The position numbers and the translations under genes are program-made. The notes under the pieces were generated by a model, which did not search any database, was not told where the DNA came from, and saw only the letters and a program-made list of their open reading frames with translations. Positions 7,516 through 16,307 of a stretch of DNA of 39,005 nucleotides are shown piece by piece. The first letter of the stretch is position 1; the number at the start of each line of letters is the position of its first letter. Source of the DNA: Xanthobacter autotrophicus (GTDB taxonomy: Bacteria; Pseudomonadota; Alphaproteobacteria; Rhizobiales; Xanthobacteraceae); NCBI RefSeq assembly GCF_029991245.1, contig NZ_JAIVFO010000025.1:1-39005 (forward strand), written 5' to 3'.

Positions 7516-7947
7516 GGACCTGTCTCTTTATGGATTGATTCAAATCTGGAAAGGGAATGCCAGCCGCCGCGGACATCCCAACTCGCAAGCAAATGCTAGC
7601 CACATGAAATTAACTCAACAACACAGGATATTCACGGATTGAATAATAATAAAATTCGTCGTACTCATATGCTGTATTGAAAACGATCGATCGAGAATTA
7701 TTATAAATCGATCTACAGTTTCGAGTTGTTCTGAATTAAAACAGGCGCAGGTCGACCGGCCAAATTTCGACGAGCAACGTTCCGACCGGCCGCGCACGAC
7801 CCCGCCGTGGCGCGCGCCACGCTGCGCCCGCACATCTGCGCCCGCGCTCCCCGCCTTCATGGCTCCAAATGGCTTCAGCGTCCGGACGGTGTCGCGAGGC
7901 GATCCGTCCTGATCGGTCCGGACTCGCGTAGCGCGAGCCGCCCGCGC
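7516..7947. other. Gene-free spacer between flavodoxin and gltS
   Basis: No coding region is convincing here. Bases 7600-7745 are strikingly AT-rich compared with the rest of the window and lie upstream of flavodoxin. They include ATAATAAT and ATTATTAT runs that are inverted copies. The right half is GC-rich and ends in a short hairpin, CTCGCG-TAG-CGCGAG at 7923-7937, just past the gltS stop. CGACCGGCC occurs twice near 7752 and 7779. The left part probably holds the flavodoxin promoter and operators, and the right part the end of gltS transcription. Confidence 0.6.
7691..7707. promoter_or_regulatory. Possible Irr box (iron control element)
   Basis: AGAA (7694-7697), TTA, TTAT (7701-7704), AAA (7705-7707) match 11 of 14 defined positions of the rhizobial iron control element TTTAGAA-N3-TTCTAAA. 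It is about 176 bases upstream of the flavodoxin start, in the AT-rich island. Flavodoxin genes are often iron-responsive, so the position is sensible, but AT-rich DNA gives chance matches. Confidence 0.3.
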
Positions 7948-9156
7948 TCAGCGCAGCATGAAGCCGATGACAAGGGCGTTGGCGATGTCGATGAAGAAGG
8001 CCGACACCAGCGGCAGGATGATGAAGGCGATGGGCGCCGGCCCGTGGGTGCGCGTCACCGCCGTCATGTTGGCGATGGCGGTGGGCGTCGCCCCCAGGCT
8101 GATGCCGGTGAACCCGGCCGCCAGCACCGCCGCCTGGTAGTCGCGCCCCATGGCCGGAAACACCACGAACAGGATGTAGAGCACCGCCACCAGCGTCTGC
8201 AGGCCGAGCACCACGGCCAGCGCCGGCCCGAGCCCCCCCAGCGTCCACAACTGCATGCTCATGAGCGACATGGCGAGGAAGATCTTCAACGACAGGTCGG
8301 AGATGAGCGCCAGCGCCGGGGTGCGTGCCGGCCACGCCATGCGCGGCACGGCATGGGGCAGCGTGTTGGTGATGACGATGGCCACCAGCAGGCACACCAC
8401 GAACATGGGCAGCTTGATGCCGGTCTGCTCCACCAGCCCTTCCAGCGAATAGGCGGTGAGGATCACCACATTGAGCACCAGCAGCGCGCTCAGGATGTTG
8501 CGATAGGTCACCTTGCCCGCGTCCGGCCCCACGTCGTCGTCGGGCAGGCCCACCATGGGGGGCAGGATCTCGTCGCTGCGCAGCTTGAAGCGGTTGATGA
8601 GGATGCCCGCCACCGGCCCGCCCACGAGGCTGGCGATGACGAGGCCCAGGGTTGCGCTGGCGATGCCCACTTCCAGGGCGTTGGGCAGGCCGAACCGCTG
8701 CGAGATCAGCGGCGCCCAGGCGATGGTGGTGCCGTGCCCGCCGATGAGCGACACCGAGCCCAGCAGCGGCGCGATGCCGTCCGGCAGGCCCAGCGCCTTG
8801 GCCCCGCCGATGGCCACCCCATTCTGGATGCCGAGATAGACCACAGTGAGCCCCAGCAGGATGAGCAGCGGCCGCCCGCCCAGGGCGAGGTCGGACAGCC
8901 GCGCATTGAGGCCGATGCCGGTGAAGAAATACAGCAGCAGCATGTCGCGCGCGGCGAGATCGAACAAGATGGCCAGGCCGAGCACGCGATAGCACAACAG
9001 CGTCACCACGGCGGCGAGCAGGCCGCCGGTCACCGCCTCGGGAATGTTCCAGCGGCGCAGCGGGGCGATCACGCCGTTGAGCCCGGCGCCGATGAAATAC
9101 ACCACGATGGCGAGGGTGAAGGTGAGGAAGCCGGAGACCTCAAAGGTGGCTGGCAT
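7948..9156 (-). CDS. gltS: Sodium/glutamate symporter GltS
   Basis: Inner-membrane Na+-coupled glutamate importer of 402 residues, the normal GltS length (about 401). It is hydrophobic throughout. The two inverted repeats carry the pore-loop motifs SLIGGHGTTIAWAP and GFTGISLGATPTAIANM, each typical of GltS. A hydrophilic central loop (RSDEILPPMVGLPDDDVGPDAG) separates the halves. I chose ATG 9156, preceded by GGGGGA; the frame extends further upstream but that segment (PPSHRTITPAG) is not family-like. It appears monocistronic. Confidence 0.92.
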   Translation of the reverse strand: MPATFEVSGFLTFTLAIVVYFIGAGLNGVIAPLRRWNIPEAVTGGLLAAVVTLLCYRVLGLAILFDLAARDMLLLYFFTGIGLNARLSDLALGGRPLLILLGLTVVYLGIQNGVAIGGAKALGLPDGIAPLLGSVSLIGGHGTTIAWAPLISQRFGLPNALEVGIASATLGLVIASLVGGPVAGILINRFKLRSDEILPPMVGLPDDDVGPDAGKVTYRNILSALLVLNVVILTAYSLEGLVEQTGIKLPMFVVCLLVAIVITNTLPHAVPRMAWPARTPALALISDLSLKIFLAMSLMSMQLWTLGGLGPALAVVLGLQTLVAVLYILFVVFPAMGRDYQAAVLAAGFTGISLGATPTAIANMTAVTRTHGPAPIAFIILPLVSAFFIDIANALVIGFMLR

Positions 9157-9234
9157 GTCTTCCCCCAGGTTTCCGGCTGGTGTGATGGTTCGATGGGACG
9201 GCGGCCCGCCGGCCACCGGTGTGGTCTAGCCGCG

Positions 9235-9265
9235 CGGGGCGGAAAGCACAAAGCCTTCCGCCCCG
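9235..9265 (-). terminator. 10-bp stem-loop after the GntP gene
   Basis: CGGGGCGGAA at 9235-9244 pairs perfectly with TTCCGCCCCG at 9256-9265 across an 11-base loop. It lies about 50 bases past the stop of the GntP-family gene and before gltS on the same strand. There is no clear U-tract. It probably separates the two transcription units. Confidence 0.5.
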
Positions 9266-9311
9266 GCTGGTGCGTCGGTGAGACCGGCACCGCGGCCCTT
9301 GGCCAGCGGCC

Positions 9312-10775
9312 TCAGAAGCTGCCGACCAGCGTGCCGAGCCCGATCACCACCACGAGGGCGATGAGCGCGCCCACCACCGCCGCCATGACGATATCGAGAT
9401 AGCCTTCCTTGTGGGTCACCCCGCACACGGACAGCAGCGTCACCACCGCGCCGTTGTGCGGCAGGCTGTCGAGGGTGCCGGAGCCGATCACGGCGACACG
9501 GTGCATCAGCGCCGGGTCCATGCCGATCTCGGCGGCGATCTTCATGTAGGTGGGCCCCAGCGCGTCGAGGGCGATGGTGAGGCCGCCGGAAGCCGACCCG
9601 GTGAGCGCCGCGAGGATATTGGTGGCCACCGCCAGCGACACCAGCGGCCCGCCCTCGATGGACAGCACCCAGTTGCGCACGTCGGCGAAGGCCGGCAGCG
9701 AGGCAACGATGGCGCCGAAGCCGACGAGGCTCGCCACCGACAGGATGGGCAGCACGGACGCGTTGGCGCCCGCCGTCATGGTGGCGCGCAGCTCCGGCAC
9801 GCTGCGGAAGTTGATGGCGATCACCGCGATGATGGCGGCCGTCAGCGCCACGATCACCGACCACACCCCGCCCACCGCCGAGAGGCTGGTGTTGCCCCAC
9901 TGGTCAGTGGCGAGGAAAGAGGTGTCCATGCGCGGCAGGATGGCGAAGGACATCAAGAGGTTGACCACGATCACCACGATGATCGGCAGGGCCGCGAGCA
10001 GGATGGGCGGCTGCCGGGCGGCCGCGTCGCTGGAATGGATCTCAGAGGGGTCGAACGCCCCGGCCGTGGTGGCCCGCTCGCGCACCAGCGGGTCGTCGGC
10101 GGCCAGCTCGGCGGATTCGTCCGGCGCCGCGATCAGCGCGCCGAAGCCCTCGCCCTTGGCCCGCGCCGCATTCTCCCGCAGCTTCAGCCACCACATGCCG
10201 AAGCCCAGCATGACCAGCGAGGCGATGATGCCGAGGCCCGGCGCCGCGAACGGCGTGGTGCCGAAGAACGGCATGGGAATGGCGTTCTGGATGGAGGGCG
10301 TGCCGGGCATGGCCGACATGGTGAAGGTGGAGGTGCCGAGCGCGATGGCCGCCGGCATCAGCCGCCGCGGTACGCCGGACGAGCGGAACAGGGCGACGCC
10401 CATGGGCGCGAGCACGAAGAAGGCGACGAACAGGCTGACGCCGCCATAGGTGACGATGGCGCCCGCCAGCACCACGGCGAGAATGGCCCGCTGCGACCCG
10501 AGCTTCTGCGTCATGGTGTTGGCGATGGCGGTGACCGAGCCGGAATCCTCCATGAGCTTGCCGAACAGCGCCCCGAGCAGGAACAGCGGGAAGAATTGCG
10601 CGACGAAATCCGCCGCGTTGCGCATGAAGGTCTGGGTCCAGCTCGCCAGCAGCGGCTCACCGGAGAAGGCGGCCGCGATCAGCCCGGCGATGGGGGCGAG
10701 GATGAGGATGCTGGAGCCCCGGAAGGCCAGGAAGATGAGGACGGCAAGGCCGACGAGAATGCCGATGAGACCCAT
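9312..10775 (-). CDS. GntP family permease (gluconate / hydroxy-acid symporter)
   Basis: Polytopic inner-membrane permease of 487 residues with the GntP/ArsB-like fold. Family marks include FFPLFLLGALFGKLMEDSG, VTYGGVSLFVAFFVLAPMGVALF, and near the C-terminus GSASGGLTIALDALGPTYM and SGTLDSLPHNGAVVTLL. GntP proteins take up gluconate and related hydroxy acids, and some members carry D-3-hydroxybutyrate or citrate-like acids. The gene starts three bases after the patatin-like gene and is certainly co-transcribed with it. That partner would fit supply of a hydroxy acid released from an ester, but the substrate is not shown by the sequence. Confidence 0.88.
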   Translation of the reverse strand: MGLIGILVGLAVLIFLAFRGSSILILAPIAGLIAAAFSGEPLLASWTQTFMRNAADFVAQFFPLFLLGALFGKLMEDSGSVTAIANTMTQKLGSQRAILAVVLAGAIVTYGGVSLFVAFFVLAPMGVALFRSSGVPRRLMPAAIALGTSTFTMSAMPGTPSIQNAIPMPFFGTTPFAAPGLGIIASLVMLGFGMWWLKLRENAARAKGEGFGALIAAPDESAELAADDPLVRERATTAGAFDPSEIHSSDAAARQPPILLAALPIIVVIVVNLLMSFAILPRMDTSFLATDQWGNTSLSAVGGVWSVIVALTAAIIAVIAINFRSVPELRATMTAGANASVLPILSVASLVGFGAIVASLPAFADVRNWVLSIEGGPLVSLAVATNILAALTGSASGGLTIALDALGPTYMKIAAEIGMDPALMHRVAVIGSGTLDSLPHNGAVVTLLSVCGVTHKEGYLDIVMAAVVGALIALVVVIGLGTLVGSF

Positions 10776-10778
10776 GCG

Positions 10779-11798
10779 TCACACCCCTTCCAGCAGCACG
10801 TCGAGATCGACGGAGGATTCAACGCCCAGCTTGTCGCCATGGCGCTCCAGGAACTCCTCCCCTGCCTTGCGCCCCTCGAGCTTCAGCATGGACAGGAAGT
10901 CCCATTCCGCGTTGAGCTTGGAGGAGAAGCCAAGGGACGCCATCAGCCGGTTCGGCACCATGTGGATGCGCATCTTGGCCCATTCGGCACCCTCGGTGTT
11001 GCCGGGATCGGCCACCTTGCGCATCAGCGCGATCATGCGCAGCTCCTTGAGCAGCACTGAATTGAACGACACTTCGTTGAGCCGGTTCATGATCTCCGAG
11101 GCGGTGCGGGGCGTGCCGGGACGCTCCACCGGGTTGATGGGGATCAGGATGGTGTCGTCGGAGCTCAGCTCGCGCACCAGCGGCGTCATGGTCGGGTTGC
11201 CGGAATAGCCGCCGTCCCAATAGGCCTCGCCGTCGATCTCGATGGCCTGGAACATGGTGGGCAGGCAGGCGGAGGCGAGCAGCACGTCGGCCGAAAGCTC
11301 GGCGTTGCGGAACACCCGGCCGCGCCCGGTGCGCACATTGGTGGCGGTGATGAACAGGCGGATGGGGGACGCCTTCAGCCGCTCGAAATCGATGCTCTCG
11401 TCGAGGATCTTCTTCAGCGGGTTCACATTGCCGGGATTGAGATCGTAGGGCGAGAACAGGCGGGACAAGATGTCCATGCCCACGAACATGGGCGAGGTGT
11501 CGATGGTCCAGCGGCCCAGCAGCCGGTCGAGCGGGCCGCGCTGGAACGGGCTGTAGCGGGCGGCATCGGACACCGTGCGCCAGTAGCGGTCGAGGGCGTC
11601 GCGCGCGCCCTGCGCCCCGCCGGCGGCATAGCCGTCGGCCAGGACGGCGGCGTTCATGGCGCCGGCCGAGGTCCCGGAGATGCCGTCGATCTGGAGCCAG
11701 CTTTCCTCCAGCAGCCGATCGAGCACGCCCCAGGTGAAGGCGCCGTGGGAACCGCCGCCCTGCAGGGCGAGGTCCACGAGGAGGGGGGAGCGGTCCAT
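10779..11798 (-). CDS. Patatin-like phospholipase / acyl hydrolase
   Basis: Serine hydrolase of the patatin family with a Ser-Asp dyad, about 339 residues. The oxyanion loop is GGGSHG at residues 14-19, the nucleophile elbow GTSAG has Ser44, and the aspartate is in WDGGYSGNP (Asp195). No signal peptide, so cytoplasmic or membrane-associated. Similar proteins hydrolyse phospholipids, and some act on polyhydroxyalkanoate. It is the first gene of a tight pair with the GntP permease (3-base gap). Start is uncertain between GTG 11804 and ATG 11798, which share one GGAG site; ATG has the longer spacer. Confidence 0.88.
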   Translation of the reverse strand: MDRSPLLVDLALQGGGSHGAFTWGVLDRLLEESWLQIDGISGTSAGAMNAAVLADGYAAGGAQGARDALDRYWRTVSDAARYSPFQRGPLDRLLGRWTIDTSPMFVGMDILSRLFSPYDLNPGNVNPLKKILDESIDFERLKASPIRLFITATNVRTGRGRVFRNAELSADVLLASACLPTMFQAIEIDGEAYWDGGYSGNPTMTPLVRELSSDDTILIPINPVERPGTPRTASEIMNRLNEVSFNSVLLKELRMIALMRKVADPGNTEGAEWAKMRIHMVPNRLMASLGFSSKLNAEWDFLSMLKLEGRKAGEEFLERHGDKLGVESSVDLDVLLEGV

Positions 11799-11952
11799 GG
11801 TCACACGTCTCCAGTCAGTTTGCCCGCGCCCTCATGGGGCGGGCGCGCTTGCGAACCTTGGCGTTTCCCGGTCCCGGTCTTCCAACGTGTTTTTATAGGC
11901 CGTGTTTCTTGTCGTTCGTCAGTCTTCCGCCCGGTGGGCCGTGGCCCGCGCG

Positions 11953-14900
11953 TCAGGCGCGGGCCGGCTTGGGCGTCGCGGGCGCGGTCGCCTGCTCGGG
12001 ACCCGTGTCGGGCCCGAACCAGGCGACGTAGAGCGCCGGCAGGAAGATGAGGGTGAGCAGCGTGCCCACCATGAGCCCGCCCATGATGGCGAAGGCCATG
12101 GGGCCCCAGAACACGGTAGGCGCGATGGGGATCATGCCCAGCACAGTCGACAGGGCGGTGAGCATGATGGGCCGGAAGCGGATGGAGGAGGCATGCACCA
12201 CCGCATCCCACACGCTCTTGCCCGCCGCCCGGTCCGCCTCGATCTGGCCGATGAGGATGACCGCGTTCTTGGTGATCATGCCGATCAGCGCCAGCACGCC
12301 GAGGATGGCCACGAAGCCCAGGGGCCGCCCCGAGGCCAAGAGCGCCGCCACCACGCCAATGAGGCCGAGCGGCGCCACCGACAGCACGATGACGAGGCGC
12401 TGGAAGCTCTTCAGCTCGAACATGAGCACGGAGAACATGAGCAGCAGCATCACCGGCACCACCGCCACCACGGAGGCGAGCGAGGCCGCGCTCTCCTCCA
12501 CGGTGCCGCCCACGGTGATGGCGTAGCCCGGCGGCACGGTCTTGCGCAGGGCCTCGATCTTCGGATCAAGCTGCGTCACCACGCCTTCCGGCAGGATGCC
12601 GCGCCGCACGTCCGCCTGCACCGTCAGGGTGGGCACCCGGTCGCGGCGCCAGATGGCGGGATAGTCCTGGGCGTAGTCGAAGGTGGCGATCTGGCTCAGC
12701 GGCACCGTCCGCCCGCTGGGCAGCGGCACCTGGAGGGTGCCGAGGGTGGCCAGCGAGACGCGCTCCTCGTCGGTGGCGCGGGCCACCACGTTGACGAGAT
12801 AGATGTCGTCGCGCACCTGCGTCACCGCCTGTCCCGACAGCACGGTGTTGAGCACGCCGGCGAGCTGCGCCGTGGACAGGCCCAGCAGGCGCGCCTCGTC
12901 CTGGTCCACCTTGATGCGCACCTGCCGCGCCGGCTCGATCCAGTTGTAATTGACCGTCTCGACCTTGGGGTTGGAGGCCATCACGGCGGCGAGGTCGAAG
13001 GCGATGGCGCGCACCTTCTCGATGTCCGGTCCCGAGACGCGATACTGCACCGGCCAGCCCACCGGCGGACCCAGCTCCAGCGGCGAGACGCGCGCGACGA
13101 GCTGGGGGAAGTCCTCCGCCAGCACCTTCTCCAGCTTGAGCCGGAGGCGGTCGCGCCCGGCCACGTCCTTCGCCACGATCACGGTCTGGGCGAAGAAGTC
13201 GTTGGGCAGCTGCACGTCGAGGGGGAGATAGAAGCGGATGGCGCCGCGGCCCACATAGGTGGACCACCGCTTCACGTCCGGGTCCTTGGCCAGCACCGCG
13301 TCGAACGCCTCGGCGACCTTCTCGCTCTGGTAGATGGAGGCGTTCTGCGGCGAGGCGAGGTCCACCAGCAGCTCGGGCCGGTCCGAGGAGGGGAAGAACT
13401 GCGAGGGAATGAGCGGCAGCGCCAGCACCGCAAGCGCGAACAGGCCGAGGGTGACGGCGATGGTCGCCCAGCGCAGCCGCAGGCAGAAGATGAGGAAGGC
13501 GCGGTAAAAGCCCATGACGCCCGTGGGCGGGGCATCGGGATCGGGCACCTTGTCCCTGGCTGGGGCCTTGAGGATCAGCACCTGCATCAACGGGGCGAAC
13601 AGCACCGCCACGATCCACGACACCAGAAGCGCGATGGCCACCACGGCGAACAGGGTGAAGGTGTATTCGCCCGCCGACGAGGCCGCGAAGCCCACCGGCA
13701 CAAAGCCGGCGATGGTCACCAGCGTTCCCGCCAGCATGGCCCCGGCATACGCCTTGAACGCGTAGGCCGCCGCCGTCACCTTGTCGTCGCCGGCGGCGAG
13801 GCGGGTGAGGGTGGCGTCCGTGGTGGTCATGGCGTCGTCCACCATGAGCGCCAGGGCGATGATGAGCGCACCCAGCGAGATGCGCTGCATGTCGATGTGC
13901 ACCAGCTGCATCAGCGCGAACACGATGGCCAGCGTCAGCGGGATGGCGAGGGCCACGATGGCCCCGGCCCGCACCCCCAGCGCGATGAACGACACCACGA
14001 GGATGATGGCCACCGCCTGCCACAGGCTTTCCATGAACTCGGCGATGGCGCTGTTCACCGTCACCGCCTGATCCGCCACCAGATGCGCCTCGATGCCCAC
14101 GGGCAGGTCGGCGATGAGGCGGTTCATGGTCGTGTCGATGGACTTGCCCATGGCAAGGATGTCGCCGCCGTCGCGCATGGCGATGGCAAGGCCGATGGCC
14201 GGCTTGCCGTTCACCCGGAACATGGGCTGCGGCGGGTCGGCATAGCCGCGCCGGATGGTGGCGATGTCGGCGAGGCGGATGAGCCGGCCGTTCACCACGA
14301 AGTTCACGTTGGCGACGTCCGCCTCCGAGGTGAAGGCGCCGGACACGCGGATGGAGATGTTCTCCGCCCCGGTCTGGACCTCGCCCGAGGGGCGCACGAT
14401 GTTCTGGCTCTGCAGCGCGGAGAGCACCGCCGTGCGGTCGATGCCGAGGCTGGCGAGGTCCCGCATGGAGAACTCGATGAAGATGCGCTCGTCCTGCGCG
14501 CCGAGGATCTCGATCTTGGAGACATCCGGCACGTGCAGCAGTTCGGAGCGCACGTCCTCCACATAGTCGCGCAGCTCGCGATGGGTGAAGCCGTCGGCGG
14601 TGAAGCCGTAGATGATACCGAAGGTGTCGCCGAACTCGTCGTTGAAGAACGGCCCCACGATGCCCTGCGGCAGGGTGTGGCGGATATCGCCCACGCTTTT
14701 ACGCACATGGTACCAGATGTCCGGCACCTCGGCCGCCGTGGCGGAGCCCTTCAGGTGCACGAAGACGGTGGTGGTGCCGGGCTTGGTATAGCTCTCCAGG
14801 AAGTTGAGCCTGGGCACTTCCTGGAGCTTGCGCTCCAGCCGCTCGGTGACCTGCCGGAAGGTCTCGTCCAGGGTGGCGCCGGGCCAGTTGGCCTGCACCA

Positions 14901-15048
14901 CCATGGTCTTGATGACGAAGGTCGGGTCTTCCGCCCGGCCCAGGTTCCTGAAGGCCATGATGCCGGCCACCACCGAGATGGCCACGAGATAGATGATGAC
15001 CGAGCGGTGCTTCAGCGCCCAGGCGGAGAGGTTGAAGCCGCCGCTCAC
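11953..15048 (-). CDS. RND family efflux pump permease subunit
   Basis: Inner-membrane proton antiporter of 1031 residues, full AcrB/MexB size, exporting substrates through a tripartite pump. The first helix is HRSVIIYLVAISVVAG. The proton-relay aspartates are in ALMVDDAMTTTDATL (TM4) and the TM10 lysine is in GMITKNAVILIGQIE. The periplasmic porter and docking regions are complete. The start is GTG at 15048, its GTGA overlapping the stop of the membrane-fusion gene, and the next residues (SGGFNLSAWALKHRS) fit family N-termini. Substrate cannot be assigned. No outer-membrane channel or regulator is adjacent, so TolC-type partners must be encoded elsewhere. Confidence 0.95.
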   Translation of the reverse strand: MSGGFNLSAWALKHRSVIIYLVAISVVAGIMAFRNLGRAEDPTFVIKTMVVQANWPGATLDETFRQVTERLERKLQEVPRLNFLESYTKPGTTTVFVHLKGSATAAEVPDIWYHVRKSVGDIRHTLPQGIVGPFFNDEFGDTFGIIYGFTADGFTHRELRDYVEDVRSELLHVPDVSKIEILGAQDERIFIEFSMRDLASLGIDRTAVLSALQSQNIVRPSGEVQTGAENISIRVSGAFTSEADVANVNFVVNGRLIRLADIATIRRGYADPPQPMFRVNGKPAIGLAIAMRDGGDILAMGKSIDTTMNRLIADLPVGIEAHLVADQAVTVNSAIAEFMESLWQAVAIILVVSFIALGVRAGAIVALAIPLTLAIVFALMQLVHIDMQRISLGALIIALALMVDDAMTTTDATLTRLAAGDDKVTAAAYAFKAYAGAMLAGTLVTIAGFVPVGFAASSAGEYTFTLFAVVAIALLVSWIVAVLFAPLMQVLILKAPARDKVPDPDAPPTGVMGFYRAFLIFCLRLRWATIAVTLGLFALAVLALPLIPSQFFPSSDRPELLVDLASPQNASIYQSEKVAEAFDAVLAKDPDVKRWSTYVGRGAIRFYLPLDVQLPNDFFAQTVIVAKDVAGRDRLRLKLEKVLAEDFPQLVARVSPLELGPPVGWPVQYRVSGPDIEKVRAIAFDLAAVMASNPKVETVNYNWIEPARQVRIKVDQDEARLLGLSTAQLAGVLNTVLSGQAVTQVRDDIYLVNVVARATDEERVSLATLGTLQVPLPSGRTVPLSQIATFDYAQDYPAIWRRDRVPTLTVQADVRRGILPEGVVTQLDPKIEALRKTVPPGYAITVGGTVEESAASLASVVAVVPVMLLLMFSVLMFELKSFQRLVIVLSVAPLGLIGVVAALLASGRPLGFVAILGVLALIGMITKNAVILIGQIEADRAAGKSVWDAVVHASSIRFRPIMLTALSTVLGMIPIAPTVFWGPMAFAIMGGLMVGTLLTLIFLPALYVAWFGPDTGPEQATAPATPKPARA

Positions 15049-16169
15049 AGCTGGGTCCCCAGAAGGCGCACCTTCTGCCCCGGATGCAGCGCCTGAACGC
15101 CCGCCGTCACCACGATCTCGGAGGGCTTGAGCCCCTCGGCCACGCTCACGGTTGCGGGGCTGAAGCGCAGCACCTCCACCGTGCGCAGGGAGACGGTCTG
15201 CGCCTTCGGGTCCACCACCCACACCGCCGGCTTGTCATTGAAGCGGGTGAGCGCGCTGGCCGGTATCTCGATCACCGGGCCGCTGTCCACCACCACGCGG
15301 CCGATGACCGTGGTGCCGAGCCGCAGCCCCTCCGGCGGATCGATGAGGCCGACGCGCACGCGGAAGGTGCGGGTGACGGGATCGGCCTGCGGCGCCACCT
15401 CGCGCACCCGGCCGGTGGCCTTGACGGCGGGATCGCCCGAAAGGGTCACCTCCACCTCGGGATCGCCCGGCAGGGAGGTGAGAAGGGCGGCCGGCACCTC
15501 GAACACGGCGTCACGGCCGTCGCGGCGCGCCACCTCGATCACCGGCTGGCCGGCCTGCACCACCTCGCCGGGTTCGGCCCGCCGCTGGGTGACGACGCCG
15601 GCAGAATCCGCCTTCAGCTCGGTGAAGCCGAGCCGGTCCTGCGCCATCCGCAGGCGGGCCTCGGTGTCCTCCACCTGGGAGCGGGCGTTGAGGAAGGCCT
15701 GCTCGGCCTGCTCATACTGGGCGCGGGGGGTGAAGCCGCGGGCCAGCAGCTGGCGCTGGCGCTCGTACTGGTTGCGGGTCTGGCTGAGATTGGCGTTGGC
15801 CGCCGACAGCGCCGCCTGGGCCGAGCGCAGGGCGTTCTGCTCGTCCTGGGGGTCGAGCCGGGCCAGCACCTGCCCGGGCTTCACCTGGTCGCCCACAGTG
15901 ACGAGCCGCTCGATGATTCGCCCGCCGATGCGGAAGCCGTAGGTGGCCTCGTTCTGCGCCTCCACCTGGCCGGTGAGGGTCACCTGGTCGCTGGCCGCGC
16001 GGCTGGTGGCGAGAATCGTGCGCACCGGGCGCGGCTCGGGCGCCTTCGCCTCCGGCGCCTCGCCGCATCCCGCCAGCAGCAGGGCGCCGCCGAGGAGGAC
16101 CGCCGATGCTCCCAGCCGAAGGACTGCGGAAATGACGGCGTCGGGCGCGCGATGGATCACGTCGGCCAC
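15045..16169 (-). CDS. RND efflux periplasmic adaptor (membrane fusion lipoprotein)
   Basis: HlyD/AcrA-type adaptor bridging the RND permease and an outer-membrane channel; about 374 residues. The N-terminus has a lipoprotein signal ending LLLAGC, so it should be lipid-anchored in the inner membrane. The order is lipoyl half (RIGGRIIERLVTVGDQVKPGQVLARLDPQD), alpha-helical hairpin of coiled-coil type (SAQAALSAANANLSQTRNQYERQRQLLARG...), second lipoyl half (KADSAGVVTQRRAEPGEVV), then beta-barrel and membrane-proximal domains. GTG 16169 is chosen because AGGAG lies seven bases upstream; a TTG at 16196 lacks one. It overlaps the RND gene by four bases. Confidence 0.93.
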   Translation of the reverse strand: MADVIHRAPDAVISAVLRLGASAVLLGGALLLAGCGEAPEAKAPEPRPVRTILATSRAASDQVTLTGQVEAQNEATYGFRIGGRIIERLVTVGDQVKPGQVLARLDPQDEQNALRSAQAALSAANANLSQTRNQYERQRQLLARGFTPRAQYEQAEQAFLNARSQVEDTEARLRMAQDRLGFTELKADSAGVVTQRRAEPGEVVQAGQPVIEVARRDGRDAVFEVPAALLTSLPGDPEVEVTLSGDPAVKATGRVREVAPQADPVTRTFRVRVGLIDPPEGLRLGTTVIGRVVVDSGPVIEIPASALTRFNDKPAVWVVDPKAQTVSLRTVEVLRFSPATVSVAEGLKPSEIVVTAGVQALHPGQKVRLLGTQL

Positions 16170-16307
16170 GGGACAACTCCTCTTAGCGCACTGCAACCGC
16201 GTACCCTATAGCGGAGGTCGCCGGGCGCGGCCAGAGCGCGCGGACCCGTCTTGACCTTGCGTGAAGTCGGCCGGGCAGCCCCCTTGGCCGCGCGCCTTGG
16301 ACGGAGT

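Noticed and set aside
7560-7620. Possible sigma-54 promoter for flavodoxin (TGGCTAG...TTGC on the minus strand)
   Set aside because: The GG-to-GC spacing is nine bases and not the required ten, and I find no NifA site TGT-N10-ACA. Not enough for a nitrogen-fixation promoter.
11870-11952. Rho-independent terminator after the RND gene
   Set aside because: Only a GGGCC/GGCCC pair with too short a loop and no U-tract is present.
11902-15096. Plus-strand frame of 1064 codons opposite the RND gene
   Set aside because: His/Arg/Gly-rich shadow. The minus-strand RND permease is complete and canonical.
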